NCBI GenBank assembly: GCA_021813805.1
Contig: JAKAJL010000019.1
Coordinates: 1 to 64,000 of the forward strand
Reading direction: 5' to 3'
Length of the DNA: 64,000 nt
Source: Pseudomonadota bacterium
GTDB lineage: Bacteria; Pseudomonadota; Alphaproteobacteria; Rhizobiales; Beijerinckiaceae
Each line of letters opens with the position of its first letter. The stretch's first letter is position 1. The notes beneath the pieces are model-generated. The model saw only the letters and a program-made list of their open reading frames with translations, had not been told where the DNA came from and ran no database searches. Positions 30,049 to 39,501 of the stretch are shown here, one piece after another. The position numbers and the translations under genes were made by a program.

Positions 30049-30537
30049 ATGCAGCTGGTTTCCTCCGCCAAGGCCCTGCTTCTCAAGGAATTCGTCGACG
30101 CCTTCTTCCTGTCCTTCCGCTATCTGCTGAAGCCCAAGGCGACGCTGAACTATCCGCATGAGAAAAATCCGCAATCGCCCCGCTATCGTGGCGAACACGC
30201 GCTCCGCCGCTATCCCAATGGCGAAGAGCGCTGCATCGCCTGCAAGCTGTGCGAGGCGATCTGCCCGGCCCAGGCCATCACCATCGAGGCGGCGCCGCGT
30301 GGCAATGACGGCACACGGCGCACCACCCGCTACGACATCGACATGACCAAATGCATCTATTGCGGCTTCTGCCAGGAAGCCTGCCCGGTTGACGCCATCG
30401 TCGAGGGCCCCAATTCCGAATTCGCGACGGAGACGCGCGAAGAACTGTTCTTCGACAAACAGCGCCTGCTCGACAATGGCGCGGTATGGGAGCGGGAAAT
30501 CGCCCGCAACCTTGCCGCCGACGCCCCCTATCGATGA
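30049..30537 (+). CDS. nuoI: NADH-quinone oxidoreductase subunit I
   Basis: A 162-residue TYKY-type subunit with two 4Fe-4S clusters (N6a and N6b). The ligand motifs are [16 protein letters not shown] and [16 protein letters not shown]. The N-terminal amphipathic segment ([21 protein letters not shown]) anchors it at the membrane. It lies ten bases after nuoH. The 103 bases before nuoJ contain no gene. Confidence 0.98.
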   Translation: MQLVSSAKALLLKEFVDAFFLSFRYLLKPKATLNYPHEKNPQSPRYRGEHALRRYPNGEERCIACKLCEAICPAQAITIEAAPRGNDGTRRTTRYDIDMTKCIYCGFCQEACPVDAIVEGPNSEFATETREELFFDKQRLLDNGAVWEREIARNLAADAPYR

Positions 30538-30640
30538 AGGCGAACCCTTCTTAAGCCGACTTTACCGCATGCCGACTCTTGCTTAAGCACGCTCGGCGAG
30601 AAAACGATCAAGGCCCTCGGAACGGGCGCACAGGTGGACC

Positions 30641-31243
30641 ATGACGCTTGCGACGTTTTTCTTCTATCTGTTCTCGATCGCGATGATCGCCTCCGCCGTC
30701 ATGGTGATCTCGGCGCGCAATCCGGTTCACTCGGTCCTGTTCCTGATCCTCGCCTTTTTCAACGCGGCCGGGCTTTTCCTGCTGACCGGCGCGGAATTCC
30801 TGGCGATGATCCTGGTCGTCGTCTATGTCGGCGCGGTGGCGGTGCTGTTCCTCTTCGTCGTCATGATGCTCGATGTCGATTTCACGCAGCTGAAACAGGG
30901 CTTTCTGCAATATCTGCCGGTCGGCGCGCTGGTCGGCCTGATCGTGCTGGTGGAACTGGTCGCGGTGGTCGGCGCCTGGACAGTGGCGCCCGAGGCCGCG
31001 CTCGCCACGCCGACGCCCGGCCATCTGTCCAATACGGCGGCGCTCGGCATGGTGCTCTATACCCAATATGTCTATCTGTTCGAGGCCGCCGGTTTCGTCC
31101 TTCTGGTCGCGATGATCGGGGCCATCGTCCTCACGCTGCATCACCGGCCGAATGTCCGCCGCCAGAATATCGCGGCGCAGAACGCGCGCACCCGCGCCTC
31201 GGCTATCGAAAACAAGAAAGTCCCGTCGCGGGCGGGCGTGTGA
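30641..31243 (+). CDS. nuoJ: NADH-quinone oxidoreductase subunit J
   Basis: A 200-residue ND6 homologue with five membrane helices. The conserved helix 3 is present ([22 protein letters not shown]), including the pi-bulge Gly and Tyr region tied to the water wire. The protein ends with a basic cytoplasmic tail ([11 protein letters not shown]). The ATG at 30641 follows AGGTGG. Confidence 0.97.
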   Translation: MTLATFFFYLFSIAMIASAVMVISARNPVHSVLFLILAFFNAAGLFLLTGAEFLAMILVVVYVGAVAVLFLFVVMMLDVDFTQLKQGFLQYLPVGALVGLIVLVELVAVVGAWTVAPEAALATPTPGHLSNTAALGMVLYTQYVYLFEAAGFVLLVAMIGAIVLTLHHRPNVRRQNIAAQNARTRASAIENKKVPSRAGV

Positions 31244-31253
31244 GGAGCGGCTC

Positions 31254-31562
31254 ATGGCCATTGGTCTCGAACATTACCTGATCGTCGCCGCGATCCTGTT
31301 CACTCTAGGCGTCGCCGGCATCATCCTCAACCGCAAGAATGTCATCGTCATCCTGATGTCGATCGAGCTGATCCTGCTCTCGGTCAATCTCAACCTTGTC
31401 GCCTTTTCGGCCAAGCTCCACGACCTTACCGGCCAGGTCTTCGCTCTGTTCATCCTCACCGTCGCGGCGGCGGAGGCGGCGATCGGCCTCGCCATCCTCG
31501 TCACCTATTTCCGCAACCGCGGCACGATCGCGGTTGAAGACATCAATATGATGAAGGGCTGA
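31254..31562 (+). CDS. nuoK: NADH-quinone oxidoreductase subunit K
   Basis: A 102-residue ND4L homologue with three membrane helices. The buried acidic residues important for proton transfer are in [18 protein letters not shown] and [16 protein letters not shown]. The start follows GAGGAGCGG and lies ten bases past nuoJ. nuoL begins four bases after its stop. Confidence 0.97.
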   Translation: MAIGLEHYLIVAAILFTLGVAGIILNRKNVIVILMSIELILLSVNLNLVAFSAKLHDLTGQVFALFILTVAAAEAAIGLAILVTYFRNRGTIAVEDINMMKG

Positions 31563-31566
31563 AAGC

Positions 31567-33612
31567 ATGTATTCGGCAATCGTCTTTCTTCCCCTTCTCG
31601 GCTTCCTGATCGCTGGCCTTCTCGGCCGGAAGATCGGCGACCGCGCCAGCGAAATCGTCACCACAACATTTCTGTTCATCTCCTGCGCCCTGTCCTGGAT
31701 CACCTTCATCCGTGTCGGCCTGAACGGCGGGTCGTTCTCGGCGCCGGTCCTCGCCAATTGGATGACGTCGGGCGCGCTCCAGGTCGATTGGGCCTTGCGG
31801 GTGGATACGCTCACCGCCGTCATGCTGGTGGTGGTGACCACGGTCTCGGCGCTCGTCCACCTCTATTCGGTGGGCTACATGCACGAGGACCCGTCGCGGT
31901 CCCGGTTCTTCGCTTTTCTGTCGCTGTTCACCTTCGCCATGCTGATGCTGGTGACCGCGGACAATCTCGCCCAGATGTTCTTCGGCTGGGAAGGCGTCGG
32001 CCTCGCCTCCTATCTGCTGATCGGCTTCTGGTATGAGAAGCCCTCGGCCAACGCGGCGGCAATCAAGGCCTTCGTCGTCAACCGCATCGGCGACTTCGGC
32101 TTCGCGCTCGGCATTTTCCTGGTGTTCATGCTGACCAAATCGATCAGCTTCGACACCATTTTCGCCGCCGCGCCCGGCCTCGCCAACAAAACCGTCCATG
32201 TCTTCGGCGGCGACTGGGACGCGATGACCTTGGCCTGCCTGCTGCTGTTCATGGGCGCCATGGGCAAGTCGGCGCAGTTCCTGCTCCACACCTGGCTGCC
32301 GGACGCGATGGAAGGCCCGACCCCGGTCTCGGCCCTCATCCATGCCGCGACCATGGTCACCGCCGGCGTGTTCATGGTGGCCCGCCTGTCGCCTTTGTTC
32401 GAACAGTCCGAGACCGCTCTCGCCGTGGTCACCGTCGTCGGCGCCACCACCGCCTTTTTCGCCGCGACGGTCGGCCTGGTGCAGAACGACATCAAGCGCG
32501 TCATCGCCTATTCGACCTGCTCGCAGCTGGGCTATATGTTCGTCGGCCTCGGGGTGGGGGGCTATTCGCTCGGCATTTTCCACCTCTTCACCCACGCCTT
32601 CTTCAAGGCCCTGCTGTTCCTCGGCGCCGGATCGGTGATCCACGCCATGCACCACGAGCAGGACATGCGGCACATGGGCGGGCTGTGGAAGAAGATCCCG
32701 CTCACCTTCGCCACCATGACCGTCGGCACCCTGGCGCTGACCGGCTTCCCGCTGACGGCAGGCTATTTCTCGAAGGACGCGATCATCGAGGCGGCCTATG
32801 CCGCTGGCCTGCACAGCCAGGCGGGCTTTTACGGCTATGTCCTCACGGTGGTCGCGGCAGGCCTGACCTCGTTCTATTCCTGGCGCCTGGTGTTCATGAC
32901 CTTCTTCGGCAAGGCGCGCTGGGAGGAGGTCGATCATTCCAGCGCCGCCGCCATGGCGGCTGTCCACGCCCACGATCACGAATCGCCGGCGGAGGAAGTG
33001 GCGGCCGACGAGGCGCACGGCGATGGCCATGGCCATCATGCGCTCGACCCGCACGAATCGCCCAATACGATGATGATCCCGCTCTATGTCCTCTCGCTCG
33101 GCGCGCTTTTTGCCGGCCTGATTTTCAAGGGCGCCTTCATCGGCGAAGGCCTGACCGAGTTCTGGCGCGGCTCGCTATATTTCGGCGCGGACAATCACAT
33201 CATGCATGAGATGGAGGAAATCCCGCGACTGGCCGGCCTGCTGCCGACGCTGATGATGGTCTTCGGCTTCGTCGTCTCGTTCTGGTTCTACATCGTCTCG
33301 CCCCGGACCCCGGTCCGGCTCGCCGAGCGCTTCCCTGGCCTGTACCAGTTCCTGCTCAACAAATGGTACTTCGACGAGCTCTATGACGCGATGTTCGTCC
33401 AGCCGGCGTTCAAGCTCGGCCGGCTGTTCTGGAAGGGCGGCGACGGCGCGATCATCGACCGGCTGGGACCCGACGGCATCGCCGCGCGGGTTCAGGACGG
33501 CGCCGGCTGGATGGCCCGGCTTCAGACCGGCTACATCTATAACTACGCTTTCGCCATGCTGATCGGCCTCGCGGCGATCATTACTTACTTTCTGGTCCCG
33601 TGGGTGCGCTGA
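31567..33612 (+). CDS. nuoL: NADH-quinone oxidoreductase subunit L
   Basis: A 681-residue ND5 homologue, the distal antiporter-like proton channel with the long lateral helix at its C-terminus. Conserved segments: [46 protein letters not shown] with the channel Lys/Glu set, and [24 protein letters not shown]. Between about residues 465 and 500 there is a His/Asp/Glu-rich soluble loop ([15 protein letters not shown]), which looks able to bind metal. The stop overlaps the nuoM start by one base (TGATG). Confidence 0.97.
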   Translation: MYSAIVFLPLLGFLIAGLLGRKIGDRASEIVTTTFLFISCALSWITFIRVGLNGGSFSAPVLANWMTSGALQVDWALRVDTLTAVMLVVVTTVSALVHLYSVGYMHEDPSRSRFFAFLSLFTFAMLMLVTADNLAQMFFGWEGVGLASYLLIGFWYEKPSANAAAIKAFVVNRIGDFGFALGIFLVFMLTKSISFDTIFAAAPGLANKTVHVFGGDWDAMTLACLLLFMGAMGKSAQFLLHTWLPDAMEGPTPVSALIHAATMVTAGVFMVARLSPLFEQSETALAVVTVVGATTAFFAATVGLVQNDIKRVIAYSTCSQLGYMFVGLGVGGYSLGIFHLFTHAFFKALLFLGAGSVIHAMHHEQDMRHMGGLWKKIPLTFATMTVGTLALTGFPLTAGYFSKDAIIEAAYAAGLHSQAGFYGYVLTVVAAGLTSFYSWRLVFMTFFGKARWEEVDHSSAAAMAAVHAHDHESPAEEVAADEAHGDGHGHHALDPHESPNTMMIPLYVLSLGALFAGLIFKGAFIGEGLTEFWRGSLYFGADNHIMHEMEEIPRLAGLLPTLMMVFGFVVSFWFYIVSPRTPVRLAERFPGLYQFLLNKWYFDELYDAMFVQPAFKLGRLFWKGGDGAIIDRLGPDGIAARVQDGAGWMARLQTGYIYNYAFAMLIGLAAIITYFLVPWVR

Positions 33613-35123
33613 TGTTCGGTTTTGGCCTTCTCTCCTGGCTGACCTTCCTGCCTCTGGTCGGCGCCGCGCTTATCCTGGCTGTCCCCGGCGACAGCAAGGC
33701 GGGCAAGAACAATATCCGCTGGATCGCTTTGTGGACGACCCTCGTCGTCTTCGCCCTCTCGCTTTACGCCTGGAGCCAATTCGTCCCCGGCGTCGCCGAC
33801 TTCCAGTTCGTCGAGCAGAAGAGCTGGTTCGGCTCCGGGCTTGCCTACAAGATGGGCGTGGACGGCGTCAGCTTTCCCTTTGTGGTGCTGACCGCCTTCC
33901 TGATGCCGCTCTGCATCGCCGCGTCCTGGGCCCCGATCCAGAACCGGGTCAAGGAATATATGATCGCCTTCCTCGTGCTGGAAACGCTGATGATCGGCGT
34001 CTTCACCGCGCTCGATCTGGTGCTGTTCTATCTGTTCTTCGAGGGCGGCCTCATTCCGATGTTCCTGATCATCGGCGTCTGGGGCGGCAAGCGCCGCATC
34101 TATGCGAGCTTCAAGTTCTTCCTCTATACGCTCGCCGGCTCGCTGCTGATGCTGATCGCGATCCTGGCGATGTATGCGCAGACCCACACCACCGACATCA
34201 CGGCGCTGCTCCACGCCAGGTTCGATCCGGGCCTCCAGAAATATCTCTGGCTCGCCTTCTTCGCCTCCTTCGCGGTGAAGATGCCGATGTGGCCGGTCCA
34301 TACTTGGCTGCCCGACGCCCACGTCGAGGCGCCGACGGCGGGCTCGGTGATCCTGGCGGGCATCCTGCTGAAAATGGGCGGTTACGGCTTCATCCGCTTC
34401 TCGCTGCCGATGTTCCCCGACGCCTCGCATTATTTCGCGCCGCTGGTCTTCGCCCTCTCGATCATCGCCATCGTCTATACTTCGCTGGTGGCTTTGGTGC
34501 AGGAGGACATGAAGAAGCTGATCGCCTATTCCTCGGTGGCGCATATGGGCTTCGTCACAATGGGCCTGTTCGCCATGAACCAGCAGGCGGTGCAGGGCGC
34601 GGTGTTCCAGATGGTGTCGCACGGCCTCGTCTCCGGCGCGCTCTTCCTTTGCGTCGGCGTGGTCTATGACCGGCTGCACACCCGCGAGATCGCCGCCTAT
34701 GGCGGCATTGTCGCCAGAATGCCGGTCTATGCGACGGTCTTCATGATCTTCACCATGGCCAATGTCGGCCTGCCCGGCACCTCGGGCTTCATCGGCGAAT
34801 TCCTGTCGCTAATCGGCACGTTCCGGGCCAACAGCTGGGTGGCCTTCTTCGCCACCACCGGCGTCATCCTCTCGGCGGCCTATGCGCTTTACCTTTACTG
34901 GCGGGTGGTGTTCGGCAAGCTGGAGAAGCCGAGCCTGTCGAGCCTTCAGGATCTGAACCCGCGCGAATGGGCGGTGCTGGTCCCGCTCGTCTTGCTGACG
35001 ATCTATTACGGCGTCCATCCCGGCCCGATTCTCGACGCCTGTTCCGGTTCGGTCGCCGCGTTGATCGGCGATTACAACTCCGCTCTGGCGCTGACCAAGA
35101 CCGCCGCCCTCACGCTGCCTTGA
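33612..35123 (+). CDS. nuoM: NADH-quinone oxidoreductase subunit M
   Basis: A 503-residue ND4 homologue and proton-pumping subunit of the membrane arm. It has [18 protein letters not shown] with the key Glu, the [33 protein letters not shown] channel region, and [15 protein letters not shown] chose the ATG at 33612, which overlaps the nuoL stop, rather than a GTG four codons earlier. Confidence 0.97.
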   Translation: MFGFGLLSWLTFLPLVGAALILAVPGDSKAGKNNIRWIALWTTLVVFALSLYAWSQFVPGVADFQFVEQKSWFGSGLAYKMGVDGVSFPFVVLTAFLMPLCIAASWAPIQNRVKEYMIAFLVLETLMIGVFTALDLVLFYLFFEGGLIPMFLIIGVWGGKRRIYASFKFFLYTLAGSLLMLIAILAMYAQTHTTDITALLHARFDPGLQKYLWLAFFASFAVKMPMWPVHTWLPDAHVEAPTAGSVILAGILLKMGGYGFIRFSLPMFPDASHYFAPLVFALSIIAIVYTSLVALVQEDMKKLIAYSSVAHMGFVTMGLFAMNQQAVQGAVFQMVSHGLVSGALFLCVGVVYDRLHTREIAAYGGIVARMPVYATVFMIFTMANVGLPGTSGFIGEFLSLIGTFRANSWVAFFATTGVILSAAYALYLYWRVVFGKLEKPSLSSLQDLNPREWAVLVPLVLLTIYYGVHPGPILDACSGSVAALIGDYNSALALTKTAALTLP

Positions 35124-35133
35124 GAGAAGTTCC

Positions 35134-36570
35134 ATGAATTCGATCAGTCTTGAACTCGCTCATGCGCTCCCTGAAGCGATTCTCGCCGTCGGCGCCATTG
35201 TCCTGCTGCTGATCGGCGCCTGGCGTGGCCGCGACGACGACGGTCCGATGAGCGAATTTGCCGTGGCGGTGCTCGGCGCCGCATTGGTCGCGGTCGTGCT
35301 TGGGCGCCACAGGGCGGGCGGCGTGGTGTTCGGCGACGCTTTCATCGACGACTCCTTCGGCGATTTCATGAAGGCCCTTTCGCTCATCGGCTCGATCGTT
35401 GTCCTGTTGATGTCGGGTGATTTTTTCCGGCGGGCGGGATTGAACAGGTTCGAGTTCCCGATCCTGATCGTGCTGGCGACCCTCGGCATGCTGATGCTGA
35501 TTTCGGCCAATGGCCTGATCGCGCTTTATCTCGGCCTGGAACTGATGTCGCTGTCGCTTTATGTCGTCGCCGCGATCAGCCGCGACGACGCCCGCGCCTC
35601 GGAAGCCGGCCTCAAATATTTCGTGCTCGGCGCCTTGTCCTCGGGCATGCTGCTCTATGGCGCCTCGCTGCTCTATGGCTTCGCGGGCACGGTGTCCTTC
35701 CCCGGCATCGCGGCGGCGATCGGCGAACATCCGAACATGGGCGTGATCTTCGGCCTGGCGTTCCTGTTTGTCGGTCTCGCCTTCAAAATGTCAGTCGTCC
35801 CCTTCCACATGTGGACGCCGGATGTCTATGAGGGCGCGCCGACGCCGGTCACCACCTTTTTTGCCTCGGCCCCGAAAATAGCCGCGATGGCCGTCACGGT
35901 CCGAGTCATTATGACCGCCTTCCCCGGCGCGACCAGCCAGTGGCAGCAAATCATCGTCTTCCTGGCTTTGGCCTCGATGGCGCTGGGCGCCTTCGCCGCC
36001 ATCGCCCAGACGAATATCAAGCGACTGATGGCCTATTCGTCGATCGGCCACATGGGCTTCGCCCTGGTCGGTCTTGCCGCCGGCACCGAAGCCGGCGCCA
36101 GGGGCGTCGCGCTCTATATGGCGATCTATCTCGTCATGACGCTCGGCGCCTTCGCCGCCATCCTGTCGATGCGGGTCGACGGCAAGCCGGTCGAACGGAT
36201 CGCCGACCTCTCGGGCCTCGCGCGCACCCGTCCGGCCATGGCCTTTTTCTTCGCCATGCTGATGTTCTCGCTGGCCGGCGTGCCGCCGCTCGCCGGCTTC
36301 TTCGCCAAATTCTATGTCTTCATGGCGGCGGTCGAAGCGAAGCTTTACTGGCTGGCGGTGATCGGTATCCTGACCAGCGCGGTTTCGGCCTTTTATTACC
36401 TGCGGATCGTCAAGGTCATGTATTTCGACGAGCCGGCGCCGGCGTTCGACCGCGCGGACAGGACCCAGTGCGCGGTTCTAGCGCTTTCCGCTCTGGCCAT
36501 GCTGCTGTTCTGGGTTTACCCGGCGCCCTTGGTCAACGCCGCCGCCGCCGCCGCGCATTCCCTGTTCTGA
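35134..36570 (+). CDS. nuoN: NADH-quinone oxidoreductase subunit N
   Basis: A 478-residue ND2 homologue and the last complex I gene. It has LYLGLELMSLSLYVVAA with the channel Glu, FKMSVVPFHMWTPDVYEGAPTPVTTFFASAPK, and LMAYSSIGHMGFALVG. It has about 14 hydrophobic helices, as usual for bacterial NuoN. birA follows 18 bases later on the same strand, a linkage that is common in alphaproteobacteria. Confidence 0.97.
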   Translation: MNSISLELAHALPEAILAVGAIVLLLIGAWRGRDDDGPMSEFAVAVLGAALVAVVLGRHRAGGVVFGDAFIDDSFGDFMKALSLIGSIVVLLMSGDFFRRAGLNRFEFPILIVLATLGMLMLISANGLIALYLGLELMSLSLYVVAAISRDDARASEAGLKYFVLGALSSGMLLYGASLLYGFAGTVSFPGIAAAIGEHPNMGVIFGLAFLFVGLAFKMSVVPFHMWTPDVYEGAPTPVTTFFASAPKIAAMAVTVRVIMTAFPGATSQWQQIIVFLALASMALGAFAAIAQTNIKRLMAYSSIGHMGFALVGLAAGTEAGARGVALYMAIYLVMTLGAFAAILSMRVDGKPVERIADLSGLARTRPAMAFFFAMLMFSLAGVPPLAGFFAKFYVFMAAVEAKLYWLAVIGILTSAVSAFYYLRIVKVMYFDEPAPAFDRADRTQCAVLALSALAMLLFWVYPAPLVNAAAAAAHSLF

Positions 36571-36588
36571 GAAAGCGGCGCGGACGGA

Positions 36589-37392
36589 ATGAGTCGCACC
36601 GGCGCGGTGAAGGACTTTTACTGCGCTCTGGGCGCGAAATCCTCTAGCGCGGGCTACCGGCTCGAAGTCTTCACCTCGCTGGCCTCGACCAATGACGAGG
36701 CGATGAGCCGGGTCTCCGCCGGCGATCCCGGACATTTATGGATCGTCGCCGCGACCCAGACCAAGGGCAGGGGCCGCATGGGCCGGTCCTGGGTGTCGCC
36801 GCCGGGCAACCTTTACGCCAGCCTTCTGCTGATCGATCCGGCGCCGCCGGCGCGGCTCGCCGAGATCGGCTTCGTCGCCGGCGTGGCGCTGATCGACGCC
36901 TTGCGCGCCCTCGCCGGGCCGGGGCCGTCGATCCGGCTCAAATGGCCGAACGACGCCCTCGGCGACGGCGCGAAAATGTCGGGCCTGCTGCTGGAGGGCG
37001 CGCGGCTGCGCGACGGCCATTTCGCCTGCGTGGTCGGCGTCGGCGTCAATTGCGCCTCCTCGCCGAGCGACGCGCCCTATCCGACGGCGAGCCTGAAAAG
37101 CATCGGCGCGGCCTCATGGGATCGCGGCGCGCTCTTCGCCGCCTTGTCCGACCGCTTCGCTGATTGGCTGGAGGTCTGGGCGCGCGGCGACAATTTTGCC
37201 GCCATACGCGCCGCCTGGATGGAGCGCGCGGGCGGGATCGGCGAAAGGGCGCGCGTCGATCGCAAGGGCGAAAGACTCGAAGGATCGTTCAGGGGCATTG
37301 ACGCGCAGGGGCGCATGCTGTTGGAAAGACTTGATGGATTTGTGGAAACGATAGAAGCGGGCGACGTGGCCTTCGATCCGCGGAAAGCGTAA
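36589..37392 (+). CDS. birA: Biotin--[acetyl-CoA-carboxylase] ligase
   Basis: A 267-residue class I biotin protein ligase with no N-terminal helix-turn-helix, so it is an enzyme and not a repressor. It attaches biotin to acetyl-CoA, propionyl-CoA or pyruvate carboxylase. The catalytic loop is QTKGRGRMGRSWVSPPGNLYASLLL. RLKWPNDALGDGAKMSGLLLEG contains the active-site Lys, and CVVGVGVNC completes the core. A propionyl-CoA carboxylase substrate would connect it with the downstream mce and the methylmalonyl-CoA mutase. RNase J follows ten bases later. Confidence 0.94.
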   Translation: MSRTGAVKDFYCALGAKSSSAGYRLEVFTSLASTNDEAMSRVSAGDPGHLWIVAATQTKGRGRMGRSWVSPPGNLYASLLLIDPAPPARLAEIGFVAGVALIDALRALAGPGPSIRLKWPNDALGDGAKMSGLLLEGARLRDGHFACVVGVGVNCASSPSDAPYPTASLKSIGAASWDRGALFAALSDRFADWLEVWARGDNFAAIRAAWMERAGGIGERARVDRKGERLEGSFRGIDAQGRMLLERLDGFVETIEAGDVAFDPRKA

Positions 37393-37401
37393 AGGCGGAC
37401 G

Positions 37402-39069
37402 ATGGCGTCGGACAAGGAAGAACTCGTATTCGCGCCGCTCGGGGGCCTGGGCGAAATCGGCATGAACGCCGCGCTCTATGGCTTCGGCGCGGCGAAGAAG
37501 CGCAAATGGATCCTGGTCGATTGCGGTGTCGCCTTCGCCCATTCGGACATGCCCGGCGTCGATCTCATCCTGCCCGATCTGTCCTTCATCGAGAAGAACC
37601 GCGCCGATCTGCTCGGTTTGGTCGTCACCCACGCCCATGAGGATCATGTCGGCGCCATAGCCGCGCTATGGCCGCGCCTCGGCTGCCCGGTCTATGCGAC
37701 CCGATTCGCCGCCGGCCTTCTGGCCACGCGCCGCCTCGCCGAGCCCGGCGCGCCGAAGGTGCCGATCCATGAAGTCGAGCAGGGCGGAAGGCTGAACCTC
37801 GGCCCGTTCGAGATCGAATTCGTGCCGATGTCGCATTCGATCCCGGAATCGAACCTGCTGGCGATCCGCACCAAGGCCGGCGTCGTGGTCCACAGCGGCG
37901 ACTGGAAGCTCGATCCGACGCCCGGTCTGGGCAAGCCGACCGACGTGGCGCGGCTGAAACAGATCGGCGACGAGGGCGTGCGCGCCCTGATCAGCGACTC
38001 GACCAATATTCTGCGCGAGGGCGAAAGCCCCTCGGAAGCGCAGGTCGCCGAGGTCTTGCGCGAGAAAATCCTCGCCGCGCGCGGCCGGGTGCTGGTGACG
38101 ACCTTCGCGTCCAATGTGGCGCGGCTGCGCGCGATCTGTCTCGCGGCGGAAGCCGCCGGCCGGCGCGTGGTTCTGGCCGGCCGCGCCATGGAGCGGGCGC
38201 TGGCGGTGGCGCGCGAATGCGGCTACCTCGACGACGTGCCGGAACTTTTGTCGCTGGAGAGTTTTTCCCGGCTTCCGGCCCAAAAGGTCCTGGTGCTGGC
38301 GACCGGCAGCCAGGGTGAGGCGCGGGCGGCCATGTCGCGCATCATTCGCGGCGATCACCCGATCAAGCTCTCGCCCAACGATCTTGTCATCTTTTCCTCG
38401 CGCACCATTCCCGGCAACGAGCGCGAGGTCAACGCCATCGTCAATGGCCTGATCCTGCAGGGCGTTGACGTTCTCACCGACCGCGACGCGCTGGTCCACT
38501 GCTCAGGCCATCCGCGCCGGGGCGAGGTCGCGCAGCTCTATCAATGGCTGCGGCCGCAAGTCGCCGTGCCGGCCCATGGCGAGGCGCTGCATCTCCAGGT
38601 CCATGCCGAATTCGCGCGCAACGCCGGGGTGGCGCATGTCTTGGTCGCCCATAACGGCGACATGGTCGCATTGGGTCCCGACGCGCCCGCGCATCTCGAC
38701 CAGATCGCGCATGGCAAGCTCTATCACGACGGCGAATTGATCCTCAGCGAGACGGACGAATGTTTCCGCGAGCGCCACCGGCTGGCGGCGGCGGGGATCA
38801 TTTCCATCGCCTTCGCCTTGACCGCGAAGGGCGATGTGGCGGGCGTGCCCGATGTCACCATGTTCGGCTTGCCGCGCAAGACCCGCGACAATCGTCCAAT
38901 GGACGAGGTGGTGGACCGCGCTCTATTCGACACTCTCGAGTCGCTGCCCCGCGCCCGGAAGCGCGACGTGGACGCCGCCTGCACCGCCGTCGAGCGCGCC
39001 GTGCGCGCGGCGGTGGCTGGCGTCTGGGGCAAGAAGCCGCATGTCCATGTGCTGGCTATAGAGGTCTGA
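37402..39069 (+). CDS. rnj: Ribonuclease J
   Basis: A 555-residue metallo-beta-lactamase/beta-CASP RNase. The zinc motif is VVTHAHEDHVGA (His77, His79, Asp81, His82). Further ligands lie in the MSHSIPESN and VVHSGDWKLDP segments. The beta-CASP part has VTTFASNVARLRAI, DLVIFSSRTIPGNE and CSGHPRRGEVAQL. RNase J has 5'-3' exonuclease and endonuclease activity and matures rRNA and mRNAs in alphaproteobacteria. It starts ten bases after birA, and mce follows 15 bases later, so the three form the tail of the nuo region. Confidence 0.96.
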   Translation: MASDKEELVFAPLGGLGEIGMNAALYGFGAAKKRKWILVDCGVAFAHSDMPGVDLILPDLSFIEKNRADLLGLVVTHAHEDHVGAIAALWPRLGCPVYATRFAAGLLATRRLAEPGAPKVPIHEVEQGGRLNLGPFEIEFVPMSHSIPESNLLAIRTKAGVVVHSGDWKLDPTPGLGKPTDVARLKQIGDEGVRALISDSTNILREGESPSEAQVAEVLREKILAARGRVLVTTFASNVARLRAICLAAEAAGRRVVLAGRAMERALAVARECGYLDDVPELLSLESFSRLPAQKVLVLATGSQGEARAAMSRIIRGDHPIKLSPNDLVIFSSRTIPGNEREVNAIVNGLILQGVDVLTDRDALVHCSGHPRRGEVAQLYQWLRPQVAVPAHGEALHLQVHAEFARNAGVAHVLVAHNGDMVALGPDAPAHLDQIAHGKLYHDGELILSETDECFRERHRLAAAGIISIAFALTAKGDVAGVPDVTMFGLPRKTRDNRPMDEVVDRALFDTLESLPRARKRDVDAACTAVERAVRAAVAGVWGKKPHVHVLAIEV

Positions 39070-39084
39070 CGAAGGAGTGCGCGA

Positions 39085-39489
39085 ATGATCGGCCGCCTGA
39101 ACCATGTCGCCATTGCGGTGAAGGATATCGCCGCGGCCGCCGCGACCTATCGCGACGTCCTCGGCGCCACGGTTTCGCAACCGCTGGCGCAGCCTGACCA
39201 TGGCGTGACGGTCGTCTTCATCGAGCTGCCCAACACCAAGATCGAGTTGCTGGAGCCGCTCGGCGCGGCCTCGCCCATCGCCAAGTTCCTGGAAAAGAAC
39301 CCCGACGGCGGCATGCATCACGTCTGCTATGAGGTCGAGAACATTCTTTCCGCGCGCGATCGTCTGAAAGCGGCCGGCGCGCGGGTGATCGGCGACGGCG
39401 AGCCGAAGATCGGCGCCCACGGCAAGCCGGTCCTGTTCCTGCATCCCAAGGACTTCAACGGCGTGCTGGTCGAGATCGAGCAGGTCTAG
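39085..39489 (+). CDS. mce: Methylmalonyl-CoA epimerase
   Basis: A 134-residue vicinal-oxygen-chelate enzyme that interconverts (R)- and (S)-methylmalonyl-CoA (in some hosts also ethylmalonyl-CoA). The N-terminal GRLNHVAIAVKDIAAAAATYRDVLG has the first metal His. GGMHHVCYEVENI provides the second, and LHPKDFNGVLVEIEQV ends with the metal Glu. It supplies methylmalonyl-CoA mutase, encoded nine kilobases downstream. AAGGAG precedes the start. Confidence 0.95.
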   Translation: MIGRLNHVAIAVKDIAAAAATYRDVLGATVSQPLAQPDHGVTVVFIELPNTKIELLEPLGAASPIAKFLEKNPDGGMHHVCYEVENILSARDRLKAAGARVIGDGEPKIGAHGKPVLFLHPKDFNGVLVEIEQV

Positions 39490-39501
39490 GCCAAGGCGCT
39501 G

